From Thermoprotei archaeon (GTDB taxonomy: Archaea > Thermoproteota > Thermoprotei > Gearchaeales > Gearchaeaceae), in the NCBI GenBank assembly GCA_017857595.1, contig JAFMCU010000005.1:1-64000 (forward strand): a stretch of 64,000 nucleotides of DNA. The letters are read 5' to 3'. Made by a program: the position numbers and the translations under genes. Below, one piece after another: positions 9,617 to 18,009 of this stretch. The notes below the pieces were generated by a model. It saw only the letters and a program-made list of their open reading frames with translations. It was not told the origin of the DNA and made no database searches. Numbering within the stretch: the stretch's first letter is position 1; the number at the start of each line of letters is the position of its first letter.

Positions 9617-11638
9617 ATGTTCAAACCAGAACCAATGCAAAAAATTTTGGTTATAGGATTATCTGATTATTTACGTGATACTTTATCTTTACTTCATGAT
9701 TTAAAGGCTGTTCAAATTGAGCCAGTTAAAGATGAAATATTAAAATTTGCTAAAATACAAACACAAGTAGAAATAGGAAAAGTTGTTTCTGAAGAATATT
9801 TAAGAATAAGAGCTTTAAAGACAGCTCTGCCTCCAAAACCAGTAGTAGAAAAAAGAAAATTTTCAAATCTTAATGAACTTTTAGAAAGTTGCAAATCTGT
9901 CAACATAGATGAGCTGGTGTCAAAATTAAAAAAAGAACAAAATGAAATTCAAGTTAAACTAGAACAATTGAATAATAAGTTAAAATTAGCAGAAAGTTTA
10001 TCTTACATAGATGAAGATCTATCAATATTTAGTGTGTCTTCAGCTAGCTCTTTTTTCTCTTCAATAGAGAAGGAGGGATTTGAAAAATTAAAGAGAATAT
10101 TAGAGCAATCAAAGGCAAGTATCATTTATCAGATTAATGAACAAAAGGATGTACTAAATGTAATTTTTATTGTTGATAACAAAGATATAGAAAAATTTGG
10201 AGCAGCCATTCAAAAGGTTGAAGCTAAATTTTATGAATTAAATAACTTATCTGGCAAACCTAAAGAAATCATTGAACAATCAAAAAAGGAAATAAATGAA
10301 TTAATTAAAAGAAATGAAGAAATAAATTTAAAAATTGAAGAGCTATCTGATAAATATTATTCTTTATTATCTGCTTTGGAAGAACAACTTTCAATAGAGC
10401 AAAGAAAATACGAGATCCTCTCACATTTAGCTCGCACAGAAAAAATTTTTATAGTGGAAGGTTGGATTCCCAAGAAAAGATTGGTGACATTGAAAGAAGC
10501 TATTACAAAAATTTATGAAGGTAAGGTAATCGTCGTTGAAAAGGAAGATAATGATAATCCGCCCACATTAATGTCAAATCCAAAACCTTTAAAAGTATTT
10601 GAATCTTTCATAAGGTTTTACTCCTTACCGCAATATTATGAATTTGATCCTACAACTATATTTTCAATCATATTTCCGTTCTTCTTTGGTTTAATGCTAG
10701 GAGACGTTGGTTATGGCATTCTTATAATATGTATAGCATATTGGATAATAAGAAGGGTAAAATACGGGGGTAAAACAATTGTACCAGCTTGGATAAGAAG
10801 ATTTGCTAGAAATATTTTTAAACCGTCAGCCTTTGTTAAGATCGCAAAAGCAATGCTGCCAGGAGGTATCATTGGTATCATTTTTGGTTTTCTATTCAAT
10901 GAGTATTTCGGTTTTAAATTGAATCAATATCTATTTATTTACTTAAACAATCAATTTGGGTTACATTTACCTGAGGATGGTACATTCCTAGAACCTTTAG
11001 CAAGTCAAGGTTTAAAGACCTTGCTATTATTGAGTGGTTATTTTGGTTTAGCTTTGGTTTCTTTAGGTCTAATTGCAGGTGCTTTAAATTATGTTTGGAT
11101 AAAAGAAAAAAAGCATGCAATTGCAAAACTTGGTTGGCTTTTTGTAGCTTGGGGTATTTCTTTAATAGGATTGTCTTTACTAAAAAGACAGCTATTATCT
11201 CTTACTGGAAATATATTTCTTGATCTCTATTTAGCATTGGTAATTGGTGGATTGATTATGATAGCATTCGGAGAAGGGTTTAGCGCTATAATTGAAATTC
11301 CATCCATAATAAGCCATATTTTATCTTATACCCGATTAATTGGTATATTGCTTGCTTCAATCGTACTTGCTTCCGTAATTGACAGAATCTTTTTAAATAG
11401 CATTTATGCAGGACTGTTTAACGCTATTCTAGGGTTTATCATTTTAATCATAGGACAAGGCTTTAACTTTGTAATAGCTCTATTTGAACCAGGTATACAA
11501 GGAGCACGACTTTTATATGTTGAATTCTTTTCTAAATTCTATAAAGGAGGAGGAAGACCTTTTGTTCCTTTCGGAACACAAAGAAGATACACATTCAATG
11601 AAATAGATGTAGATGCTATATTGAGTAAAAAACAATAA
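9617..11638 (+). CDS. atpI: A-type ATP synthase subunit I (membrane a-subunit)
   Basis: Membrane stator that forms the ion path against the K ring (673 aa). The N-terminal 330 residues are cytosolic with a long coiled coil; the C-terminal half has seven or eight membrane helices. FGLMLGDVGYG, a hallmark of V/A-type a subunits, lies near residue 355, and the essential arginine is in SHILSYTRLIG near residue 572. It is the last ATP synthase gene; in many euryarchaeal operons H and I come first. Confidence 0.93.
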   Translation: MFKPEPMQKILVIGLSDYLRDTLSLLHDLKAVQIEPVKDEILKFAKIQTQVEIGKVVSEEYLRIRALKTALPPKPVVEKRKFSNLNELLESCKSVNIDELVSKLKKEQNEIQVKLEQLNNKLKLAESLSYIDEDLSIFSVSSASSFFSSIEKEGFEKLKRILEQSKASIIYQINEQKDVLNVIFIVDNKDIEKFGAAIQKVEAKFYELNNLSGKPKEIIEQSKKEINELIKRNEEINLKIEELSDKYYSLLSALEEQLSIEQRKYEILSHLARTEKIFIVEGWIPKKRLVTLKEAITKIYEGKVIVVEKEDNDNPPTLMSNPKPLKVFESFIRFYSLPQYYEFDPTTIFSIIFPFFFGLMLGDVGYGILIICIAYWIIRRVKYGGKTIVPAWIRRFARNIFKPSAFVKIAKAMLPGGIIGIIFGFLFNEYFGFKLNQYLFIYLNNQFGLHLPEDGTFLEPLASQGLKTLLLLSGYFGLALVSLGLIAGALNYVWIKEKKHAIAKLGWLFVAWGISLIGLSLLKRQLLSLTGNIFLDLYLALVIGGLIMIAFGEGFSAIIEIPSIISHILSYTRLIGILLASIVLASVIDRIFLNSIYAGLFNAILGFIILIIGQGFNFVIALFEPGIQGARLLYVEFFSKFYKGGGRPFVPFGTQRRYTFNEIDVDAILSKKQ

Positions 11639-11676
11639 ATTTAAAATATGATTTATGTTAACAAAAGATATTAGAT

Positions 11677-12006
11677 ATGGGTGGTAAAGGAAAGAAGGGT
11701 ATTTCGCAATTAGCTAAAAGACAAGAAAAAGCCATTAAAGAAGCTTCACAAAGGAAAGAAAAGCCAAAAATTCCTGAAAAGAAAGAAACCCAAAGACCAA
11801 TTTCTATTTCGAGCGAGTCTATTCTTGAAAGTATTAAAAAGGAATTAAAGAATTTTGATTATTTATCAGCGTGGGTTGTTTCTTCTAAATATAATATAAC
11901 TCAAGGCGAATCTAAAAGAATCTTACAAAGACTCGAAAGTGAAGGACTTATAAAGCCAGCTTATAAAATTTCAAGAAATCCGATTTATTCTATCCTGAGA
12001 GCTTAA
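11677..12006 (+). CDS. rps25e: Small ribosomal subunit protein eS25
   Basis: Archaeal-eukaryotic ribosomal protein of the 30S subunit (109 aa). The basic N-terminal tail (GGKGKKGISQLAKRQEK) is followed by a winged-helix domain with the family-typical LSAWVVSSKYNI and RILQRLESEGLIK segments. It has its own TATA-like box (tttaaaatat, about 30 nt upstream), so it is probably transcribed separately from the ATP synthase operon as well as by read-through. Its TAA stop overlaps the convergent gene by 4 nt. Confidence 0.93.
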   Translation: MGGKGKKGISQLAKRQEKAIKEASQRKEKPKIPEKKETQRPISISSESILESIKKELKNFDYLSAWVVSSKYNITQGESKRILQRLESEGLIKPAYKISRNPIYSILRA

Positions 12007-12515
12007 GAAAATACCTCAGTAAAAGATTTTACTTTTTTATATTGTTCAAGAAGTTTTTGAGTGGCTGTTATAACACCTATCTCTCTATCCCATATTATTA
12101 AACCTTCTTCTTCCATTTTTCTTAGAACATAATCTATATTTTTGACTTTTTTATCAAAGTCTATTCTAATTCTTAATTCTCCTATGCTATAATACTTAGC
12201 TATGTATTCTCTTAATTTTTCTTCTCCTTCAATAATTTCTTTTTTTTCTTCAATTTTAGGTTTTTCCTCTTTTGTTTTACTTACTGCTATTTCTACTTTT
12301 TCAGGTAAAGGAAATAGCGGCTCAGATTTGCTCCACTTTCCTATTAATTTCACTACTTTTTTTTCTTCTAACTCACTTAATAATGCACTCAAAACTAAAT
12401 TACTAGCTCCCTTCTCTTTGGCCCACTTAATTAATTCTTCAATTTCTATTTGACCTTTACTTTCAATTAATGAAAGAAGTTCATCATATAAAGAATTTGT
12501 TTTATTACTTTGCAT
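12003..12515 (-). CDS. Predicted winged-helix protein with two HTH-like modules, function unknown
   Basis: A 170-aa protein with an N-terminal winged-helix-like block (about 8-65, LYDELLSLIESKGQIEIEELIKWA), a charged Lys/Glu linker (about 75-95) and a second wHTH-like block (about 97-165, RKMEEEGLIIWDREIGVI). I do not recognise a named family. The arrangement suggests a DNA-binding or transcription-associated protein. A TATA-like box on the minus strand (12540-12552) fits a leaderless start at ATG 12515. The divergent neighbour begins only about 20 bp away. Confidence 0.65.
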   Translation of the reverse strand: MQSNKTNSLYDELLSLIESKGQIEIEELIKWAKEKGASNLVLSALLSELEEKKVVKLIGKWSKSEPLFPLPEKVEIAVSKTKEEKPKIEEKKEIIEGEEKLREYIAKYYSIGELRIRIDFDKKVKNIDYVLRKMEEEGLIIWDREIGVITATQKLLEQYKKVKSFTEVFS

Positions 12516-12536
12516 TATTTCAATAATAAATTATTA

Positions 12537-12818
12537 ATGAGCATATATAACTTAATGAAGAATTTTAATAACAAAATTCTAAATGAAATCATCAATTTGA
12601 TTCAGCAATCTAAAGAGAATTTCTTTTTCTATGTTTCGAATGGAATTTTAAATACTGAAGGTAAAAAGTTACAAATCCTCATAATAAGAAAATATTCAGT
12701 ATTGTTTAAAGATAAAAAATATTGGATTTATATTAGAAAAAATAAGGAAGAAGATTTTTTGCGGATGCTGAATTATATGGAAAAAGATATAGAAAACTAT
12801 TTACAACAAATTAAATGA
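12537..12818 (+). CDS. Unknown small protein (93 aa)
   Basis: No recognisable family. It is a mixed alpha/beta soluble protein with many aromatic and Lys residues. The ORF track begins at a TTG (12510), inside the start region of the divergent gene; the ATG at 12537 (MSIYNLMKN) is preferred, which leaves a short leader behind the TATA-like box near 12484-12493. The 3' end overlaps the convergent methyltransferase gene by 8 nt. Codon use resembles the neighbours, which supports a real gene, but only weakly. Confidence 0.5.
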   Translation: MSIYNLMKNFNNKILNEIINLIQQSKENFFFYVSNGILNTEGKKLQILIIRKYSVLFKDKKYWIYIRKNKEEDFLRMLNYMEKDIENYLQQIK

Positions 12819-13326
12819 AATATTTCTTTTTGGCAGGAGGAATTACGTATAGATAAATTTTATGTGTCCTTCCTGAATCATAGATTTCTTCGACTTTTGT
12901 TGGAATCCATCCAGGTATTTCAAAGTCATGGCTTACAATTCTTGCACCAGGTTTTAATTCTTTTTCTAGTTTAGGCTTTAATTTTTCATTAACGCTCGTT
13001 AGTAAGTAAAGTGTTACTACATCTGCTTCATTTAGGGGAAATTCATATAAGTTACCTTGAATTATTTGAACACGATCATCCAAATTCATTTTTCTTATTT
13101 TTTCTTCAATATTCTTGACAAATTCATTTCTAATCTCAACTCCTATGCATTTTGCTTTGAATTCAGTAGCGCCTATTATTAAAACTCTACCATCTCCAGC
13201 TCCAAGATCTATTATCTTATCGTCAGGCTTTACTTCTGCAATTTTTAACATTTTTCTAACAACATTTTCAGGTGTTGGCACAAAAGGTACTTCAGGTATA
13301 TAATTCCTTTGTGAACTATTTGTCAT
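12811..13326 (-). CDS. aKMT-type protein lysine N-methyltransferase (SAM-dependent, Dot1-like fold)
   Basis: A seven-strand SAM methyltransferase of 171 aa. After the opening IPEVPFVPTPENVVRKML comes motif I, IIDLGAGDGR (about 40-49), the acidic ribose-binding GVEIRNE, and the NLYEFPLNEADVV region; KELKPGARIVSHDFEIPGW is a hallmark of the broad-specificity archaeal lysine methyltransferase aKMT described from Sulfolobus. That enzyme methylates many cytosolic proteins, including chromatin protein Cren7. Identification is from remembered family resemblance; the substrates here are inferred. Confidence 0.82.
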   Translation of the reverse strand: MTNSSQRNYIPEVPFVPTPENVVRKMLKIAEVKPDDKIIDLGAGDGRVLIIGATEFKAKCIGVEIRNEFVKNIEEKIRKMNLDDRVQIIQGNLYEFPLNEADVVTLYLLTSVNEKLKPKLEKELKPGARIVSHDFEIPGWIPTKVEEIYDSGRTHKIYLYVIPPAKKKYFI

Positions 13327-13411
13327 TATTCTTTAATTAAGTACTACTAATCTTAAAAATTTTGTTTTAATTAAGCTTAAATATGGAGTGACAAATAATT
13401 AGAATGGTAGA

Positions 13412-13807
13412 ATGGCCTTTAGCCAAGCATTTGTAAGAAGTATGCAAGAATGGGTAGGTGAACAGAAGAAAATTTTAGAATTGGCAAAGAAAAATATGGA
13501 AAATTTCAAAAATGCTGATAGATTAACTTTATTAATAGCTTCTAGAACAGCTTGTCAACATATCAGTAGAACAATCAAAGGTTTTGAAAATTGGTTGCAG
13601 AATCCAGCTATTATAACAGTCATGCCTAAGGAAATGCTTCAAGAAATTCATGAAAAAATTTGGAAAATTATGATTGATTTAATCGAATTCGATGCCAAAC
13701 ACACTGGAGACTTTCTTGAGTTTTTAAAAGATAAAGACAAATTGGATATTTCATCATTATTAATTAAAGAAGAAAAAGAAGATAGATCTCCACCTTATTC
13801 ACTTTAA
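13412..13807 (+). CDS. Conserved helical protein (131 aa), possibly DUF2153-like
   Basis: A soluble, all-helical protein with no membrane segment. Trp-rich motifs (MQEWVGEQKKILELAKKN and ISRTIKGFENWLQNPAII) and a Cys-containing RTACQHISRTIKGF helix stand out. I believe it resembles the uncharacterised crenarchaeal DUF2153 group, but this needs a profile search. Its TATA-like box (cttaaatat, 13377-13385) lies about 30 nt before the ATG. The function is unknown. It ends in a 4-nt overlap with the convergent membrane protein gene. Confidence 0.6.
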   Translation: MAFSQAFVRSMQEWVGEQKKILELAKKNMENFKNADRLTLLIASRTACQHISRTIKGFENWLQNPAIITVMPKEMLQEIHEKIWKIMIDLIEFDAKHTGDFLEFLKDKDKLDISSLLIKEEKEDRSPPYSL

Positions 13808-14253
13808 ATTTTTCTAACTAAGTAGTACACTGCTCCTAAAAGTAATATTATTCCTATAACTAATAAAGTATCACGTGTATAATCAACAGAAGGCGTGATA
13901 ATTCCTTTATTATTTACAAGAATTTCATACAAATTACCCCAACCAGAAATGTTAGTATAAACTCTAACACCTAAGTAAGTATCTCCGTTAATTTGTCCCA
14001 ATGTTATTAGTATAGTTATAGGGTAGCTCTCATTTCCATTATAATAGTATGTCTGATAAAGAGTTCTATTTACAAAAATTTGAACTATCAATACTTTTTC
14101 ACCTTGAAAACTTGGGGCATTTACAGTTATTAAAAATTGACCCTTAGAAGGGTTAATATATTGTATGTTCACTGAAGCATAGGCGAACACTATATTTAAA
14201 TTTGAAATTAAAATTACAACGAATACTAAAATTACTAATCTCTTTTTGTCCAT
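13804..14253 (-). CDS. Small exported membrane-anchored protein (149 aa), function unknown
   Basis: It begins with a signal-like segment (KKRLVILVFVVILISNLNIVFA, about 3-24), continues as a beta-rich extracellular domain of about 100 residues with at least three NxS/T glycosylation sequons, and ends with one membrane helix (about 127-146) and a short basic tail. This N-out, C-anchored layout matches the two large surface proteins at 44156 and 48573, so it is probably a small cell-surface component. There is no enzymatic motif. Confidence 0.65.
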   Translation of the reverse strand: MDKKRLVILVFVVILISNLNIVFAYASVNIQYINPSKGQFLITVNAPSFQGEKVLIVQIFVNRTLYQTYYYNGNESYPITILITLGQINGDTYLGVRVYTNISGWGNLYEILVNNKGIITPSVDYTRDTLLVIGIILLLGAVYYLVRKI

Positions 14254-14296
14254 TTTTAAATAGAAATTAAATATTTAAACTAAAATATTAGCGTAT

Positions 14297-15490
14297 ATGG
14301 TCGTAATTCTTCGCGAATCTGAATCATATAAAGAATTGTTTCCTGTTACATATATTCGATCTTATTATGATGTTATTATAGGGGCTTTATCTTTAAGAAA
14401 AAAGTTAGAATTGGCTGGAATTGAGGCGTATATTGAAACGAATAATCCTTTTTTATCTTTGCTTTATAAAAATCCTTCTTTTTCAATTGATGAAAGAGAT
14501 GTTACTATTAGCAAATTTGTGTATTTATCTAATGAAGAAATAAAAAAGTTTAAAAATGTAAGTGGCAAAACACTTATTACATCTAATGACGTAGTTATAG
14601 GATATACTGGTAATGTAGAGGATATTAAAGATTTTAAAAATTTTAACAAGTTGAATGTACGTGCAGAAATAATAAGTAAGCCCTTTGATTTGATTAAATA
14701 TAACAAAATAGCGCTAGAAGATGATGTTTTATACCTTTCAAAATTATATGAAGAGAAAAAAATATCAAGCAATAAATTAGGAAAATTTGGAATTTATTCA
14801 AATGGAGATTTTATATTAGAACCAAATGTTTTATTTGATGCAAGAAGCGGACCGATTATAATTGAAGATGGTGCATATATTCAAGGATTTACTAGAATAG
14901 AAGGACCTTCATTTATAGGCTCCAATTCACAAATAGTTTCATTTACAAACATTAGAAAATCCTACATAGGTAAAAGCTGTGTTATAGGAGGTGAGATTAG
15001 TAATTCAATCATTTTAGATTATACAAACAGTAGACATAATAGCTATATAGGCGACTCTTATATCTGTACATGGGTTAATATAGGTGCTCATACTGTAACA
15101 TCTAATTTAAAACATACATATGGAATAATAAAGTATGAAACTCTTCACAGTGAAATATTAACAAATATGACTAAATTAGGTAGTATTATCGGTGATTTTT
15201 CTAAGACTTCTATAGGTTGCCATATTTTAAGTGGAAAGTTTATTGGATTCTCATCTATGGTAAATTTCATACAAACAAAAAGTATTCCGAGCTTTACGAT
15301 TTGGCAAGGTATAAAAGGTGAAGCTTACGAATTCAATTTTGATTCAGCAGTAGAAACAGCAAAGCGATTTATGACGAAGAAAGGTATTGATTTTGATGGA
15401 AAAATGTATAACGTTTTTAGAGAGATATTTTATTCAACTGAAGAAGATAGAGTTAAGTTTGGTGTTAAAAAAGAGAAATTAAGATTTTAA
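14297..15490 (+). CDS. GlmU-like protein with C-terminal left-handed beta-helix (putative sugar-phosphate nucleotidyltransferase/acyltransferase)
   Basis: The N-terminal part opens with FPVTYIRSYYDVIIGALSLRKKL, resembling the degenerate nucleotidyltransferase domain (NTP_transf_4) of GlmU-like proteins common in Bacteroidetes, without the usual GGxGTRL pyrophosphorylase loop. From about residue 170 a hexapeptide-repeat left-handed beta-helix follows (IIIEDGAYIQGF, GPSFIGSNSQIV, SYIGKSCVIGGEI), including N-S-R-H-N-S-Y-I-G, the place where acetyltransferases keep a catalytic His. The likely role is sugar nucleotide synthesis for glycans; the substrate is unknown. It ends one base before the ValRS stop on the other strand. 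Confidence 0.75.
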   Translation: MVVILRESESYKELFPVTYIRSYYDVIIGALSLRKKLELAGIEAYIETNNPFLSLLYKNPSFSIDERDVTISKFVYLSNEEIKKFKNVSGKTLITSNDVVIGYTGNVEDIKDFKNFNKLNVRAEIISKPFDLIKYNKIALEDDVLYLSKLYEEKKISSNKLGKFGIYSNGDFILEPNVLFDARSGPIIIEDGAYIQGFTRIEGPSFIGSNSQIVSFTNIRKSYIGKSCVIGGEISNSIILDYTNSRHNSYIGDSYICTWVNIGAHTVTSNLKHTYGIIKYETLHSEILTNMTKLGSIIGDFSKTSIGCHILSGKFIGFSSMVNFIQTKSIPSFTIWQGIKGEAYEFNFDSAVETAKRFMTKKGIDFDGKMYNVFREIFYSTEEDRVKFGVKKEKLRF

Positions 15491-15491
15491 T

Positions 15492-17906
15492 TCATTCAAA
15501 AAACAGGTCATAGGAAATATTCTCAATTTCTTGACTCTTTACATTTCCTGCACCTTTATCAAGTATTATTAAACTGTTAATTTTTAATGTATTTGCTATA
15601 TCTTCTTGATTTTGAACAATGAAATCTTTTAAATTTCCTGCATAAATTCTAACCTCTTTAATAGGCTTGCTCAATGCAACACGGTTTTTAACCTTTATTC
15701 TTCTTAACTCAGCTATCAGTGATATTATTGTATTGCCTTTGCTTATTGAATCTTCATCAAATGAGCTTGGTTGTGGATAACTTTTCAAATGAATTGTTTC
15801 ATTTTTATAAAAATTATTGTATATCTCTTCTGTTATATGAGGGGCGAAAGGTGCAAGTAATAATAAAATATGGAACAGGGCATGTCTTAAGACATAAAAA
15901 GCCGCTTTATCTCCTTTCGAAGTTCTATGCTTAACTGCTTCTAAATACTGATCGCAGAATTTATTCCAAATAAAGCTTCTCAATTCATTCAATGCGTCAA
16001 AAAAATTGTATTCTTCTAAGTACGTATTAACGTTGTTAATCGTCTTTTGTAACGAGTTCAATATCCATTTATCAATTAAATTATTGATTTCTACGTTTTC
16101 ATTCACTTCTTTTGTGAATGTAAATACATATTTTGCAGCATTCCATAATTTGATTAGAAATCTTTTGTTAAAGTCAAGATCTTCAAACCTTACAGCTATA
16201 TCTGAACCCGTTTTAACTGAACCTAGAGCCCATAGTCTAAAAGCGTCACAACCATACCTACTAAATAATTCTTCCAATGGAATAACATTTCCATAACTTT
16301 TATGCATCATTCTTCCATCCGTCCCTTTCACCATACCATTTATTAGAGCTAATTTGAAAGCAGGCACATTAAACATTGCAACATGTCTGAGAAGTAAATA
16401 ATAGTCCCAAGTTCTAATTATGTCATATCCATTTGGTTGCAAATCTGCTGGTAATAATCGCATATCTAAATTATCTGGCCAACCTGCATGTATTGCGCTA
16501 GTCATACTAGAATCATACCATGTATCTAAAACATCTCTTTCACCTTCAAATTCTTTATTTCCACATTTTGGACATTTATCTATCTTTGGTTCATTCAACC
16601 TTGGATCTATAGGAAGCCATTCTTCTTTAGCTAAAATAGTTTCTTTGCAATTTTTACAATACCAAATTGGTATAGGTGTACCGAAAACCCTTTGTCTTGA
16701 AATTACCCAATCCCAAGTTAAAGAATTTACCCAATCCTCTAACCTTTTGTATTGATAATTAGGTATCCATTTTATTTGCTTAGCTATGTTAAGAATTTCA
16801 TTATTTAATTTAGATGATGCAAAGAACCATTGTTCTTTTTCAATAATTTCTACATTCGTATGACAACGCCAACATTTACCTACTTCACTAGTTATTTTTT
16901 CTTCTTTAATAATTAAGTTTAATTTTCTCAATTCTTCAACGATTTTTCTTCTTGCATCCTGAGCTTTAAGATCCTTAATTATTGCTAATCTATCATCTTT
17001 TATCCTGCCTTTTTCATCTAAAATTACCTTTATAGGTAAATCATACTTTGCTTGAATTTTTACATCTCTCTTATCGCCAAATGTACAAATCATCATTACA
17101 CCTGTACCAAAGTTTAAATCTACTTCATTGGAGTATATGAAAGGAACTTTGTTTCCATATATAGGCACTTCGACAAATTTACCTGAATATTTTAAATATC
17201 TTTCATCGTTAGGATTTGCAGCAACTGCTACACATGAACCTAGTAATTCAGGTCTTGTTGTGGCTATTATTAAATCCTCATTGTCAACTTTGAATTTTAT
17301 ATAATAAAATTCTCTTGTTTCCTCATTATATTCAACTTCTGCTTCAGCTATTGCTGTCTCACATCGAGGACACCAATAAATAGGATGTTTACCTCTGTAA
17401 ATGAAGCCTTTTTTAAACATCAATATAAAAGATAATTGAATTTTTCTAACGTAATCTTCATTCATTGTATAATACATAAGATCCCAATCAAACGACATTC
17501 CTAATCTCTTAAAAGATTTTATCATATCTTCTATCCAGATTTTTGTGTAATTGACACACGCATTATGGAATTCGACCCAATCCATTTCACTTTTATTTTT
17601 CTTTAATATTTTTTCCACCCTCACTTCTGTAGGCAAACCATGGCAATCAAAACCTATCGGAAAATTTACATTGTAGCCCTTCATTCTTTTGTATCTAGCA
17701 ACAACATCACAATATACATAGTTTAATGCATTACCAGGCGTTATTTCTCCAGAAACATAAGGTGGAGGAGTATTTATAGCAAAAGTAGGTTTTCTAGTAT
17801 CATTCTTATTGTACTTAAATATTTTGTTCTCTATCCAATACTTTTGCCATTTTTCTTCTATAGATTTATAATCGTAATCTTTCATATTGCCTTTTTTATC
17901 CCACAT
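15492..17906 (-). CDS. valS: Valyl-tRNA synthetase
   Basis: Class I synthetase (804 aa) that charges tRNA-Val and edits misactivated threonine. The core is clear: TPPPYVSGEI, GFDCHGLPTEVRVEK, an editing domain with TTRPELLGSC, DVLDTWYDSS, and several zinc-ribbon CxxC pairs (WCPRC, CWRCH, YCKNC, CPKCG). Both signature motifs differ from consensus: the HIGH site reads TPGN (in EITPGNALNY) and the KMSKS loop reads MMHKS (in GRMMHKSYGN). A HIGN form is known in archaeal ValRS, so part of this is lineage-typical. Leucyl- or isoleucyl-tRNA synthetase is less likely given the size and the GFDCHGLPTE context. Confidence 0.92.
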   Translation of the reverse strand: MWDKKGNMKDYDYKSIEEKWQKYWIENKIFKYNKNDTRKPTFAINTPPPYVSGEITPGNALNYVYCDVVARYKRMKGYNVNFPIGFDCHGLPTEVRVEKILKKNKSEMDWVEFHNACVNYTKIWIEDMIKSFKRLGMSFDWDLMYYTMNEDYVRKIQLSFILMFKKGFIYRGKHPIYWCPRCETAIAEAEVEYNEETREFYYIKFKVDNEDLIIATTRPELLGSCVAVAANPNDERYLKYSGKFVEVPIYGNKVPFIYSNEVDLNFGTGVMMICTFGDKRDVKIQAKYDLPIKVILDEKGRIKDDRLAIIKDLKAQDARRKIVEELRKLNLIIKEEKITSEVGKCWRCHTNVEIIEKEQWFFASSKLNNEILNIAKQIKWIPNYQYKRLEDWVNSLTWDWVISRQRVFGTPIPIWYCKNCKETILAKEEWLPIDPRLNEPKIDKCPKCGNKEFEGERDVLDTWYDSSMTSAIHAGWPDNLDMRLLPADLQPNGYDIIRTWDYYLLLRHVAMFNVPAFKLALINGMVKGTDGRMMHKSYGNVIPLEELFSRYGCDAFRLWALGSVKTGSDIAVRFEDLDFNKRFLIKLWNAAKYVFTFTKEVNENVEINNLIDKWILNSLQKTINNVNTYLEEYNFFDALNELRSFIWNKFCDQYLEAVKHRTSKGDKAAFYVLRHALFHILLLLAPFAPHITEEIYNNFYKNETIHLKSYPQPSSFDEDSISKGNTIISLIAELRRIKVKNRVALSKPIKEVRIYAGNLKDFIVQNQEDIANTLKINSLIILDKGAGNVKSQEIENISYDLFFE

Positions 17907-17965
17907 GATTGATGTTTACAAAATTAATTAATGAAGACATCTTTCTTAAAAATAACAGCTTTAGG

Positions 17966-17986
17966 CAAAATAAAGATTTTATTTTG
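17966..17986. promoter_or_regulatory. Perfect inverted repeat over the promoter of the HTH-membrane gene (putative operator)
   Basis: CAAAATAAA-GAT-TTTATTTTG: two 9-bp arms with a 3-nt centre. The right arm coincides with the TATA position for a leaderless start at GTG 18010 (about 26 nt upstream). A protein dimer bound here would block TBP. It may be the self-operator of the adjacent HTH protein. It is seen directly in the sequence; the function is inferred, and AT-rich DNA makes such palindromes somewhat easier to find by chance. Confidence 0.4.
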
Positions 17987-18009
17987 TAATAACTACTAAT
18001 ACTTATATC

